From assembly GCA_021613375.1 (NCBI GenBank), contig CM038708.1, positions 26,875,018 through 26,939,017 of the forward strand: 64,000 bases of DNA, in the 5' to 3' direction. Position numbers and translations under genes: made by a program. Below, in pieces: positions 47,330-57,300 of this stretch. The notes beneath the pieces are model-generated. The model had not been told where the DNA came from. It did no database searches and was given only the letters and a program-made list of their open reading frames with translations. Origin of the DNA: Megaleporinus macrocephalus (lineage: Eukaryota; Chordata; Actinopteri; Characiformes; Anostomidae). The number at the start of each line of letters is the position of its first letter. The first letter of the stretch is position 1.

Positions 47330-47830
47330 TCTAATCAATTCTAAGGTTACATATTTCCCTTAAGTTTGATTTTTTGGGACTGCTTCTATCTGTTTCCATC
47401 AAGGCAGAGTATGTCCACAGAAAGGGCAAAAAGGACTGTAGTCTGATGAGATCACACATGACCAGCATGGCCTCGGTTGTGCTGGCTTGGGCAGACTGAA
47501 GTTCAGAAAGACTAGCGGTTGGAGAGTGCGAAGATAGCCAGCCGCAGCAGGTGAAGTCTGGCCCCATTACATTCACAGGTATCACCTCAGAGGACAGCCA
47601 GTGCTGGGCAAAATCTCAAAACCTCTGCAGTTCTGCACTAAGGCTTACCAAGTCTCTGGGAGAGTTCCTCACCTACCTATTTCAGAGTCAGACAGCACTG
47701 CGATCACAGTGCACAAATAAGGCTTCAGAAAACGCTACAAGGTGTGCTGGTAAATGAGCAGGGTCTGCCGCTGGAGGTTCAGAATAGAGCACTTCATTTA
47801 TGTCGGCGTAGCTTTTATAGCGGATAAAGC
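47330..47830. other. Unclassified GC-richer block with frames on both strands
   Basis: A block of raised GC with an 84-codon minus frame (47331-47585) and a 68-codon plus frame (47551-47757). I recognise neither protein. The texture (CAGCATGGCCTCGG, CAGCCGCAGCAGGTGAAG) fits either a decayed repeat or a conserved noncoding block. No function assigned. Confidence 0.25.
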
Positions 47831-48341
47831 GGTAAAAATAATGGGGGCAGGAGCCAGACTATTATAATAAATACCGACACTTTGAGATGATGCAGGAACA
47901 GCTAATTAAGGTTTAGACGAGTCAACTGAAATAGCCGTGCTAGAACTGCAATGTTCAGCATTCCCGTTTTAAAGTTGCTCATACAGTTACTGCGCTATTT
48001 GTATTTGTCACAGCTAAGCGTAACCCACATCATGTCTTACTGTTACATGAACAGTTCGGTACATAATATGGTGTGGTAGGTTTGATCACACAGAGCAATG
48101 ACGGTTACTGCTGTATCAGCTTCAGTTCATATAGCCACTGCTGTGACATCAGCCCTCCTTGTGGAACGTCCCTATGGTACCTAGACATCATAGCCACAAA
48201 AGGAGAGTTAAAAAACAAGGCCAGAATTCAAATGGGGATTTGTGTTAATACATCCAATGAATCTGGCACACTTTCTGAAAAGACAACTTAAAAGGCAATA
48301 CTTTGTTTTTTATTAATGAAAACTCACAAGCTAGCAAATCA
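47831..48341. other. AT-rich noncoding
   Basis: No feature recognised. Confidence 0.4.
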
Positions 48342-48343
48342 CA

Positions 48344-49041
48344 CAGTAGTGTGCAAAAGTCAAGGACCAGCCTTCATTTATTTAATTTCCAGTCAAAAAA
48401 GCCAAGTATGTGTTTTTACGTGTCAGGGAAAAAAAGAATTTAACAGGAAATTACACTGAAGCCTCAATGACTACACACTTTTTCTTTTTAGTATTTGGTG
48501 TGTCTACGCATTGCCTGTATTAGAGCTTCGATTTTTGTCTTGTTTTCAGGTTTTCAAAGAAATCTGTGGGTTCAGTTTTGGAAGCTGGCAGCTTTTTCAC
48601 CTCCTAGCAACTCCAAACACATTCAGTGATGTTGAGGTCTGGACTGAGGTTGTCAGTCTACTGCCTTGAGAACTTCAGCAGCAGCTTGTTTTTCTCGTTT
48701 CTTTTTCTCAGTAAGAGCTTCCTGACAGCTACGCATCCTTTCAGACTAATAGCGTTGAGTTGTCTCCACACAGTGGAAGGAGGTACCAGTGTGCATTGTT
48801 TCAGATCCTGAAGTAATAGCGGAGCTTGGTTTTCTCCAGTTTCTCAAACATGAAAACTGTTTATCTGATAATGACAGTTTTGGTGGTCTACTAGGTTTTG
48901 TACAGTTGTTAGAGTCCAACGTCCTTTACATCAAGTCCTGTTTTAGGAAGTATTCTTTCACTTATTGTTCACTGACTTTCTCAAGTGGATTATCATATCA
49001 AAAATATCTCTTTAAAACCTCTACCTACTTTTGCAGCACTG
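48344..49041 (-). mobile_element. Tc1-like transposon, internally deleted (family 5)
   Basis: The left end CAGTAGTGTGCAAAAGTC and the complement of the right end, CAGTGCTGCAAAAGTAG, are inverted repeats. A TA follows the right end (49042-49043); at the left it has mutated to CA. About 0.7 kb of an expected 1.5 kb or more remains, and the gene runs on the minus strand. Confidence 0.7.
48540..48900 (-). pseudogene. Tc1-like transposase remnant (family 5)
   Basis: On the minus strand, 48605-48675 decodes to a segment ending LSPDLNITECVW. This is the decayed third-acidic-residue region of a Tc1 transposase (usually SPDLNPIENxW). An in-frame stop lies a few codons before it. Upstream and downstream pieces are too damaged to place catalytic residues. 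The gene is non-functional. Confidence 0.65.
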
Positions 49042-49139
49042 TATGTCATACTGTAACAGTTGAACCCCTGAAAGAAGATTCTCTGGGTTTTATGTGCAAC
49101 CGCATCCACGAACCACAGGTGTGGATGTGTTTATAGGGA

Positions 49140-49254
49140 GACAGGATTCCAAACTTCAAGTGCACAGATGTTTATTCCGACCTCAAAACACAGAGAAAAA
49201 AAACAAAAACTTAATCAAAAGAAAAGTAAACATAAAGCTTTGTCGCAAGGCTCA
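49140..49254. other. Sequence upstream of duplicated block, with a reverse AATAAA
   Basis: Contains TTTATT at 49170-49175, i.e. AATAAA on the minus strand, and an A-run (49195-49205). It adjoins copy 1 of the 0.53-kb block but is absent from copy 2. If the block is transcribed on the minus strand, this would be the 3' end of the transcript. Confidence 0.35.
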
Positions 49255-49788
49255 CCCTCGTCACTCTTCTCTTTCTACACACACGCTGCTACAGGTGCCT
49301 AACAGCTATGTCTTTTAAAGAGACACAAATGGCAAGACACCAACACGCATAAGAGAAACCCTCTTACTGAACATACCTGACAATCTCCAAAGCCCCGCCC
49401 CTGACTAAACCAATAAGGTTAACATCCCATTACTTACACTTAAACATAGATATTCATACACACTACATATATACATAGCGCATAACTAATCATGACACAC
49501 AATCTCTAGGCATTAGCGGTAAGTATTCTCACATGTATACATTTACTACATTTACTAATTCTTTCTTCTTTCACAGGTTTTACCCCCTAAGACACCGATG
49601 ACCCTGGAAAAAGCAGTTCCCTTTACCTCCCATTTGTCCCTTATCCCCTTCTCCAACAGGACACCAATGTAAGTACATAAATCCTGCACCATGCTACCAT
49701 TTATATTCACATCGGTAATGTCCATACTGGTAATGGGCTACCTTGCACCATCACACATACCTAAAACTAATATCATTCCTTCATTACA
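49255..49788. repeat. 0.53-kb repeated block, copy 1
   Basis: Near-identical to 52369-52900, with a 9-bp insertion near 49548 and a 6-bp deletion near 49609 relative to it and a few substitutions. It contains a splice-acceptor-like tract ending CACAG (49576) and a perfect donor GTAAGT (49669) that would bound a 92-nt exon-like segment on the plus strand. It also holds a GC-box (GCCCCGCCCC near 49393) with a nearby CCAAT. No protein is recognised. The block could be part of a retroelement LTR or of another dispersed repeat. Confidence 0.85.
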
Positions 49789-50155
49789 GGGGCTTGTCTT
49801 AGGGACAGACTGGTTGGCAGGACTGTGCGGTTGGCACCCTATTTAAATCCCAATCCGGGTGTAAATCAGGGTATCAGGTACCTAGGTTATTGCTGCACAT
49901 CCTAATAAAAATCTAAAAGAAAGGTTGAAAGTAGTGCTTTTATTAGGTCTTATTGTGTGGACTCAGTAGGCCAAGCCGATCTACATTCTATTCAGTGCCA
50001 GGTTTCTTTCTGTCCACCAGTCATGACAATAGCAGCAGACTGTGGAAGGCAGTGTTATGATGGTCTTTGAAAAGCTGGTCTTGCTTTTCACAAAGTCCAT
50101 TTACACATTCTTCCCTGAAAGACTATGAAGCAGAGTCCGACACCAGAGACAAGCT
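49789..50155. other. Noncoding
   Basis: No gene or known repeat recognised. Confidence 0.4.
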
Positions 50156-50700
50156 GAACACCCTGTGCTTCGAAAATGAAATGCTCAGTGGAAGTGGGTG
50201 GCTGCTGGTGTAGCCTTAATAATTTGTATCATTCCAGCAGTGGAGTGTTATCATTCCAGCTCAAGTAATTAAAACATCACTCTGCAAAGCGTGCTGGATT
50301 CCTCACCACCGATCTCCCCCTACACCCCCTCAACTCCCCCCCAGGTTCCCTGTGCAGGGCCTGGTCTCCAAAGCATCAGCACATAACAAACCAATTTCCC
50401 TATATCAGCTTATATTCATATTTGATTCTGTCGCATTGCTGATGGGAGTTGGAACAAGGTCTCAATACACGGAAACCTAAATAACATTATGGCGCCTGGC
50501 GCAAACCTCATTTATAATCCAGTGCCTCAGCTGAATTTGATTACTTTTTTGTTTTCTCCTGTCTTTATTCAGGGAACATAAGTGAAAACTGCACATAATA
50601 ATGGCAGATCAACATGCGAGGTGGAGAGAATGAGATGCCTCCAGAAAGCTTGCAAAGAAACACCCACAAACTGCAGAAGAGTCTGTGTTACTGGTTAACA
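50156..50700. promoter_or_regulatory. Candidate conserved noncoding element with paired TEAD-type sites
   Basis: Unique block with two CATTCCA motifs (50230-50236 and 50252-50258) spaced 22 bp, the consensus for TEAD factors, followed by CTCAAGTAATTAAAAC, which is NKX/homeodomain-like. Downstream comes a distinctive stretch, ATTATGGCGCCTGGCG with CTCATTTATAATCCAG (near 50487-50522). No coding frame. One of the stronger enhancer candidates. Confidence 0.47.
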
Positions 50701-51154
50701 TAGTGTTGCTGTCATATTAAAACAACCTTTTACAACATCTGAAAACACCAGCTGCCCTTGACATAGTGTGGATATTTAATAACGAATGGACCAATAAAAG
50801 AAATTGCTTGTAATTATTAATTTGCCCGTCTCTGCAAGCCCCCTAATAGCCACTGTGCTGGCAGACTGGAACTCGACTTGAAACTTTTAAGTTACACAAC
50901 CAACTAGGACACTGTTGGCCATCTGTAAAATGCTCCGACTGCAATGAGCTGCTCCGACTGCATTGAGGTGCTAACGAGCAATAATGGGTGAAATGCGAGG
51001 GGCGAGATCCCCTTACCATGAAAAAATTCACATCTCTCCATAAAGAGATAAAATGAACTGTCACGATAAGATGAATAACACAACCTAAGCTTTCTTCTCT
51101 GACACAATTAGAAATAGCCTTTTAAAGAGTAAAATCAAATCAAATTATCAACAG
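50701..51154. other. Noncoding, unclassified
   Basis: A short direct repeat, GAGCTGCTCCGACTGCA/TGCTCCGACTGCAAT, lies near 50932-50965. Minus frames at 50843-51107 have no domain support. Confidence 0.4.
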
Positions 51155-51410
51155 AATGTATGTCTATGTATCATGGGAGGTCAGGGATCCAGTCTTGTGA
51201 CCGGAGGGTCACTGGTTCAATTCCCTGGACCAACACCACACGACTGAAGTGCTGCAAGGCACCCAAGCCCCAACCCTTCACAGAGCCCCGGGCACTGTGG
51301 AGTGGGCTGCCCACCACTCTGGGCAAGTGTGCTCACTGCCCCCTAGTGTGCAGCTGTTTCACTGCGTGGATGGTCGCAGGAATCACTTCTAATTCATGTT
51401 GCAGAGTTAT
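51155..51410 (+). mobile_element. tRNA-derived SINE, second copy
   Basis: Carries GATCCAGTCTTGTGACCGGA and the B-box GGTTCAATTCC (51214-51224), then CAAGGCACCCAAGCCCCAAC and CAAGTGTGCTCACTGCCCCC. It retains a body segment (CACTGTGGAGTGGGCTGCCC) deleted from the 42-kb copy but lacks the LINE-like tail. The forward 85-codon frame over it is not a gene. Confidence 0.8.
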
Positions 51411-52349
51411 TTACTGACGTTAGCATGCCAACCAGCTAGCCCTGATCGGATCTGTCTTGTAATACCACAAGTAGCAACAGAGAGTCACTGGACAACAAAA
51501 CTGCCATGAAAGGACAAAGAAGCAGCACTGTCCCAACTGCGTATTCTAATATATTGTCAATCATGTTGAGGTACCGCTCCCAGTTAGATCACTTAAGGAG
51601 AGATAGTTAATAAAAGTGAACCATGAATACAGCAGCCTGCTCCTGCCAAGAATCCACCACTCGCAAACAAAAAAAAGTAATATAAACAGAAGCAAACTAT
51701 GAGCTAACATTGAAGACGCTCTTGGGGTTAAGTCTGATACTGAACTCGTAGAAGAACTGAGAAGGAAGGAGGAGGGTCGTGCCTTTTCTTGTTCTTTACA
51801 ATAGGGTTGGACACCCCCCATTTGTTTTTAGTATAAATTCAACAAGTTAAGCCATCACTGCTGCTTAAAACTCAATACAAACACTTTTCTAAGTATTGAC
51901 TAGCTTGCTCAACCAAGATGATGAAATCTATTTCACTTCCAGCTTTTTAAATGACTGTAGAAAAACTGAATGTTATAGGTACTGGCATTAGCCTCTAATC
52001 ATGTTTTCCTTTTTTTGGACCTTTGATGTTTTGTTATGTCAGTAATAATATACTGTATTGTATCATGAACAAATACTAACTGAACCAAATGGTACTTGTG
52101 GACATAGTTAAACAATTAAAGCTAGGACTGTAATTGTGTTTTTTCTAGGACATTTTTTCTTAGAAATTGGAATGTGAGCCAGGCCTTCTCCTCTAACATC
52201 AGTGTCTGACCTCACAAATGCTTTTCTGTATAAATGGACAAACTTTCCCATAGACACTTCAAAGTCTTGTAGAAAAGCTCCCCAGAAGAGTGGAAGCTGT
52301 TATAGCTGCAAAGCGAGATCAACTCCATATTAAAGCCTGAATTTAGAAT
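51411..52349. other. AT-rich noncoding
   Basis: No feature recognised; the minus frame at 51561-51821 is unsupported. Confidence 0.4.
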
Positions 52350-52368
52350 GGAATATCATATCATAAAA
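52350..52368. repeat. Target-site duplication, left copy
   Basis: The 19-mer GGAATATCATATCATAAAA is repeated exactly at 52901-52919, immediately on both sides of copy 2 of the 0.53-kb block. Confidence 0.9.
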
Positions 52369-52900
52369 CCCTCGTCACTCTTCTCTTTCTACACACACGC
52401 TGCTACAGGTGCCTAACAGCTATGTCTTTTAATGAGACACAAATGGCAAGACACCAACACGCATAAGAGAAACCCTCTTACTGAACATACCTGACAAACT
52501 CCAAAGCCCCGCCCCTGACTAAACCAATAAGGTTAACATCCCATTACTTACACTTAAACATAGATATTCATACACACTACATATATACATAGCGCATAAC
52601 TAATCATGACACACAATCTCTAGGCATTAGCGGTAAGTATTCTCACATGTATACATTTACTAATTCTTTCTTCTTTCACAGGTTTTACCCCCTAAGACAC
52701 AGATGACCCTGGAAAAAGCAGTCCCAGTTCCCTTTACCTCCCATTTGTCCCTTATCCCCTTCTCCAACAGGACACCAATGTAAGTACATAAAACCTGCAC
52801 CATGCTACCATTTATATTCACATCAGTAATGTCCATACTGGTAATTGGCTACCTTGCACCATCACACATACCTAAAACTAACATCATTCCTTCATTACAA
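52369..52900. mobile_element. 0.53-kb repeated block, copy 2, inserted with 19-bp duplication
   Basis: 532 bp nearly identical to 49255-49788 and bordered by perfect 19-bp direct repeats. No terminal inverted repeat and no poly(A) tract is visible at either border. A long target duplication points to target-primed reverse transcription or repair of staggered breaks, not to a cut-and-paste transposase with a fixed 2-9 bp duplication. The acceptor/donor-like pair is retained (acceptor AG at 52681, donor GT at 52780), bounding 98 nt. Confidence 0.85.
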
Positions 52901-52919
52901 GGAATATCATATCATAAAA
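52901..52919. repeat. Target-site duplication, right copy
   Basis: Exact copy of 52350-52368. Confidence 0.9.
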
Positions 52920-52984
52920 GCTCCTGTAGGTATAACATTTAGGTGTAAGAATAAGAATTGCAAATAAGGACACATCATACACAA

Positions 52985-53300
52985 AAGTGTACTGTGATGG
53001 AATTTATCATCATGATGATGATCAACTCCTCCTGAAGTATGTCCACAGGTAAGCTGCACACAATATTCCGGCTGGCATTTGATATCAGTGGCTGGCTGCT
53101 GGGAGTCTCTGGTGGTAACATCTGGGGATGCGCATGGTGGGGGTTGGGTGGCAGCCAGTGGGGAAAAACTGCAGGTTGGAAGAGACAGATGTGTGGACCC
53201 TAGTGGCCAGTCACAGGGACAGAACTGAATCATTAATCTGGCCAGCCATTCTAAACACACATCCATGACAGGCAGTGTGTGAACAGTGATTTTCATTGAT
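52985..53300. other. Weak CNE-like block
   Basis: GC-richer unique stretch with CATCATGATGATGATC (53009) and a G-rich core near 53131-53165. A 129-codon minus frame (52907-53296) spans it and the end of the inserted block. Because it crosses the insertion border, that frame cannot be an old gene. Confidence 0.3.
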
Positions 53301-53867
53301 AGCTAACTTTTGACCCCTGACCTTGTCTTTTTAATGGCCCTCCTAGAGTAAACGTCCTCCACCATGTACGATACTTAAATAACGCGCCTGAAGCTGATGT
53401 ATTGATCGATGGTCATTTTAATAGACCCTGTATAGAATATGATAATACTCCATAACCAGACTTAAATCTAGTTTAGGTTCCTGAATGTCGTAATAATCGC
53501 TGGGTATGATATTAATAAATTACAATAACAGTTATATTCACTACCTGTTAAGCAAACTAGACCATTCTAATAGTTCGCAAAATTTGTAAACATAAATATG
53601 TAACACAATAATCAATGTAATCAATTACATTTTATAGTAATTTATTCATGGTGGATGAATTCAATACAATCATAAAGAGAAACGTTTTACACTGCTTTTC
53701 ACTGGAAATGCAAAATAGCTGGCTATGTCAATTATGTCACTGTTAAATGTTTATATATTATAATAAAATGTAAAAAAGTATAATTTGACTGCCACACTGA
53801 AGGTTGTGGCCCAAACTACTGATCTAACCTAAAAGATACCAATGTTTCAGTAGCATGGGAAGACTCG
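53301..53867. other. AT-rich noncoding
   Basis: No feature recognised. Confidence 0.4.
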
Positions 53868-54190
53868 GTAACACTTTATAATAACAGTTTCTATAAGTAG
53901 CAACCCAATAATTAATTAATAGTTTGTTAATGATAATCCTTATATTATAATAATTTATGCATTAAGTGCTACTATTTGAACAATAAACCATTAATTGAAT
54001 AACATACAAATAATGAAAGCACTGTAAACGCTATTCATAAATAGGTTTAAATGTTATAAGCAATATGATATATCTTTAAAAAACACTTTATGAAGTACCA
54101 CAATATAACATGGCTCCAATAAATAATTATTAAATGTTTTTAAAAAGTATATAACAAACTATAAGTAATGATTAGGTTATTTTATTATAA
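53868..54190. repeat. Degraded GGTAACACTTTATAATAA-type repeat
   Basis: It starts with CGGTAACACTTTATAATAAC and continues with AT-rich words (TTAATTAATAGTTTGTTAATG, slightly over-long to quote in full) typical of a non-autonomous teleost element whose copies begin with GGTAACACTTTA. Its right end is not clear. Confidence 0.5.
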
Positions 54191-54780
54191 AGCAGAAACA
54201 TTGTTCTGCATCAGATTTCATCTCTTTACTCAACAAGCACTGAAAAGCCAATGTTTTGCTGCTATTTCGGGCATTTTTCATCATGAACGTGAGCTACAAT
54301 AACTCACTATCACCTCTTAAGGTACAAAGTGGTACAGTATGGGTCAGGGCTAGACGGTTAGCGTTCTCACTTCAGTAGATATCTTTCCAGCACGACACAT
54401 AGACGTCTTGGTTGCGCCTTCAAAACTGTTCTTTCGTCAAAACATGTTATTGTGATTAAAAATCAAACAATATTGATTCTGCCATCTTACATATTGCGCC
54501 TTTCAAGGACACTTTTACTTTTTATACGTTGTATGTAAACATTGTTACGGTTTTGAAATGTACTGATTGTCCATACACTGCAAATAAACAACCCAATTTG
54601 AATTTGCTGCTTTGTAACATCAGGGACTGCTCTTTGAACGAGACGCAATAAAGGGCAGCCAATAATAACACATATTAGTCTTAAATGCGCAGGAACAAAA
54701 ACAGCTTGTTTATCTCTAGGGGATGAAATAAAGGTGAAAAATGATTGTGTAAAAATGACTGATGGCTGGTTTAAAAAACA
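54191..54780. other. Noncoding, with a repeat fragment at 54640-54710
   Basis: GGGCAGCCAATAATAAC and GTCTTAAATGCGCAGGAAC resemble the fragment at 6190-6250. Otherwise unclassified. Confidence 0.4.
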
Positions 54781-55028
<248 letters not shown>

Positions 55029-55030
<2 letters not shown>

Positions 55031-55489
55031 AATTCATGCTTCAGTTATAAGGAGTGTTTCATTCTGGACTACATTATTTTTGAATGAGGTCCAATCAGAT
55101 CAGGGGTCTGTCACAACAGAGGTCACTTACATCAGTCTTAAAGGCTAAACAATAAAACATTATAGTTAATTGTGACTGTTTTTCCTACATAAAGCCACAG
55201 AACCATTACACTTAGGGAAATGAATAACATAATAACAATAACATAAGAAAACTACATGGCCCTTTTATTGTGATGATCAACTCTTAAGTCAGGTGATTAC
55301 TTGCCTCTTTGGAATGCTGTGTACTGTCACAGCACACCCACAGACATGTCCGTAAAAGCCAAAAGGCAATTCTGTCCATTCCCTGTACACTGTAGACGTA
55401 TCTGATATGACAACAGCAGGCAGAAAGCAGGTAGAACGCAGGTAGAAAACTGTCCATTATATTTAAAGGCCTTAGTGTTGAGGAGGATA
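55029..55489. other. Noncoding
   Basis: A short direct repeat, GCAGGTAGAA, lies near 55427-55448. No gene or known repeat. Confidence 0.4.
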
Positions 55490-55800
55490 AGTGAAGCAGT
55501 TACCTGTCACCTTGTCTTGGATAAAAGGGGATTTAATTACTTATCAAGCAGCCTCTCCATGTCAACAGGCTAAATCTGTTTCATAAATGTACATGTAACC
55601 GTTTCGGGCGTCTCACTTCCCGAGGGGAGGAAAATCAATTTTAATCAAAATTCCCGCGACCCTTTCTTTCCATATGTATATCCCGCCACCGTGCGCTCGC
55701 TGCACATCATCTTAGGTAATAAATATTGCTGTCTGCTTGAGAAAAGAAAAATAATTGAAGTAGTTGTTTGCTGATGCTTAGTGAAGCACTTTTTTAAACT
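55490..55800. promoter_or_regulatory. Candidate conserved noncoding element
   Basis: Unique sequence with GGGGATTTAATTACTTATC (55528) and a CpG-bearing core (AACCGTTTCGGGCGTCTCAC near 55598, CAAAATTCCCGCGACCC near 55646). In an AT-rich, CpG-poor setting a core with several CpGs stands out. No coding frame. Confidence 0.47.
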
Positions 55801-55939
55801 TTGAGTGTAGGGTTGTATATTTTATTGCCAACTACCTTAATGAGTTTGTCATATAATTGAGAAGCAGCGAAGGCCTGGATGCAGAGAAAAAGCAGTGTCG
55901 TGCACAAAAGATCTACCCATGTTATTGATCAAACCCATT

Positions 55940-56640
55940 ACTGCATTATATGAGTCCTCCTTTCATTCTTCACAGGGGGAGAAAAAAAGCATCGTTTTAG
56001 GCTGAGCGCTTGCACCGAGCCCCTTCAGCAATCCTAACAACTGGAGTGAAATACAGATGTTATGCTAATGCTGTGATGCTAATATGCTTCCATTTGTCCA
56101 AGAATGGGGTTTTCTACTCTGTATGTATATAAAGCTAAGCCTGCCTTTACTTCAAGTCATCTAGGTGCATTCGCCTTTAATCTCAGTGACTATTGGGGTG
56201 GGGGATGGGGGGGCATTAGTAAAAGCATGTACATATTAATACAGCAATGGAATGTATTGCTTTCAGTCTAAAAGCTAAAGGGCTGCCTTCCTTTCAGCTG
56301 CTATCACGGCACTTGGCAACGAAATCCCAACACATTAGCACGAGTGACAGGCCCCCATTGCAACATGAGCAGAAACTCATTTGCTTCCTACATTTTGAAA
56401 ACTAATCTATTTATCACACTTGGGGCATGTGATGCTAACTTGACCGAATTGCTGTTCGGTGGACATAGCATACCAAATCGAGGGGTTGTTCCAAGAGAGT
56501 TCTTTATTTATTTATTTTGTTCTTTTTTTCCCGCCCTTTCTGCCATTTTTTTTCTTCTCATGATGGAAAGTCAAGCATGTTTATACATAAAATGCCCTGA
56601 GAATATTTGCTCCGAAGGGTTCCGTCCATGAATCACAATA
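55940..56640. promoter_or_regulatory. Candidate conserved noncoding element
   Basis: Unique block with repeated GCTAAT-type words (ATGCTAATGCTGTGATGCTA near 56062), GAGCGCTTGCACCGAGCCCC near 56004 and CATTTGCTTCCTACATTTTG near 56379. It has a G-run cluster at 56195-56213 (G4-T-G5-AT-G7). The 95-codon frame at 56344-56631 has no domain I recognise. Confidence 0.45.
56195..56213 (+). other. Potential G-quadruplex motif
   Basis: Three G-runs (4, 5 and 7 bases) separated by one and two bases; the longest can supply two tetrad columns. This is a sequence prediction only. Confidence 0.5.
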
Positions 56641-56649
56641 GCCTTCTTA

Positions 56650-56794
56650 AAGAGGGTGGGGGGGAGAAGAGAGAGAGGAGAGAGAGAGGGAGAAGAGGGG
56701 ATGGACAAATCTGCTTACTTTGGAGCTTATTGAGCAGAATGAATCATGCACAGAGATGAAACGTGACTGCAAAGCAAAAGGCAAGCAGAGATTT

Positions 56795-56843
<49 letters not shown>

Positions 56844-57300
56844 AAAGGCCAGATGAAATTAGTTCCATCAGGCCACTCTGATTGTTCTTTTTATAGTGTG
56901 GCCGCCACCGGGGGGTGGGGTTGGGGGGGGACAGTGCCTTCTGGGAGTGTCACAGCGACAGGCTTGCTGACACAGAGAACTCTCAATATCACTGACAAAA
57001 TTGTCCAAGGTGTCAGTATTGGTAGTGACACAGCTCTTTGAAGAAGCAGGGAGGAGGAGGAGGGGTTGAAGTGGGAGTTTTCACATTCTGTTGATCTTTT
57101 TCTCTCCTTTGCTTTCTGCTCCTCTTTTCTTTTTTCTTTTTTTTTTTTCCAGAGGCGCTCCAGTGAAATCGTTCTTCTCTTTCCTTTTTTTTTACATTTT
57201 AAAAGCAGAAGCAGGTCAGTGGAGAGTGGGGGAGGAGGGGGGAGGGGGGGCCTTCGCAGGCGAGACACAAGAATGCATGAGACCTGTGAGCATCAAGTAA
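56650..57300. promoter_or_regulatory. G- and GA-rich regulatory candidate
   Basis: Mixes GA-rich runs, a (GA)21 microsatellite (56799-56840), G-runs at 56910-56930 (G6-T-G4-TT-G8) and 57227-57250, and a pyrimidine tract (57110-57192). The intervening unique parts (GCTTACTTTGGAGCTTATTG near 56712, CACAGCGACAGGCTTGC near 56950) look enhancer- or promoter-like. Frames on both strands (56763-57041; 56891-57268 minus; 57066-57326) are low-complexity artefacts. Confidence 0.38.
56910..56930 (+). other. Potential G-quadruplex motif
   Basis: G-runs of 6, 4 and 8 bases split by T and TT. Strong quadruplex-forming composition on the plus strand. Confidence 0.55.

Noticed and set aside
49255..52919. 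The two 0.53-kb copies considered as paired LTRs of one retrotransposon
   Set aside because: The 2.6 kb between them holds a SINE and a CNE-like block and no gag/pol sequence, and copy 2 has its own 19-bp target duplication, so they are not the two ends of one element.
52907..53296. 129-codon minus-strand frame
   Set aside because: Its end lies inside the 19-bp target duplication of a recent insertion and it has no recognisable domain; judged accidental.
56891..57268. 125-codon proline- and lysine-rich minus-strand frame
   Set aside because: It is produced by G/GA-rich and pyrimidine tracts, shows abrupt composition changes matching each simple-sequence block, and has no domain.
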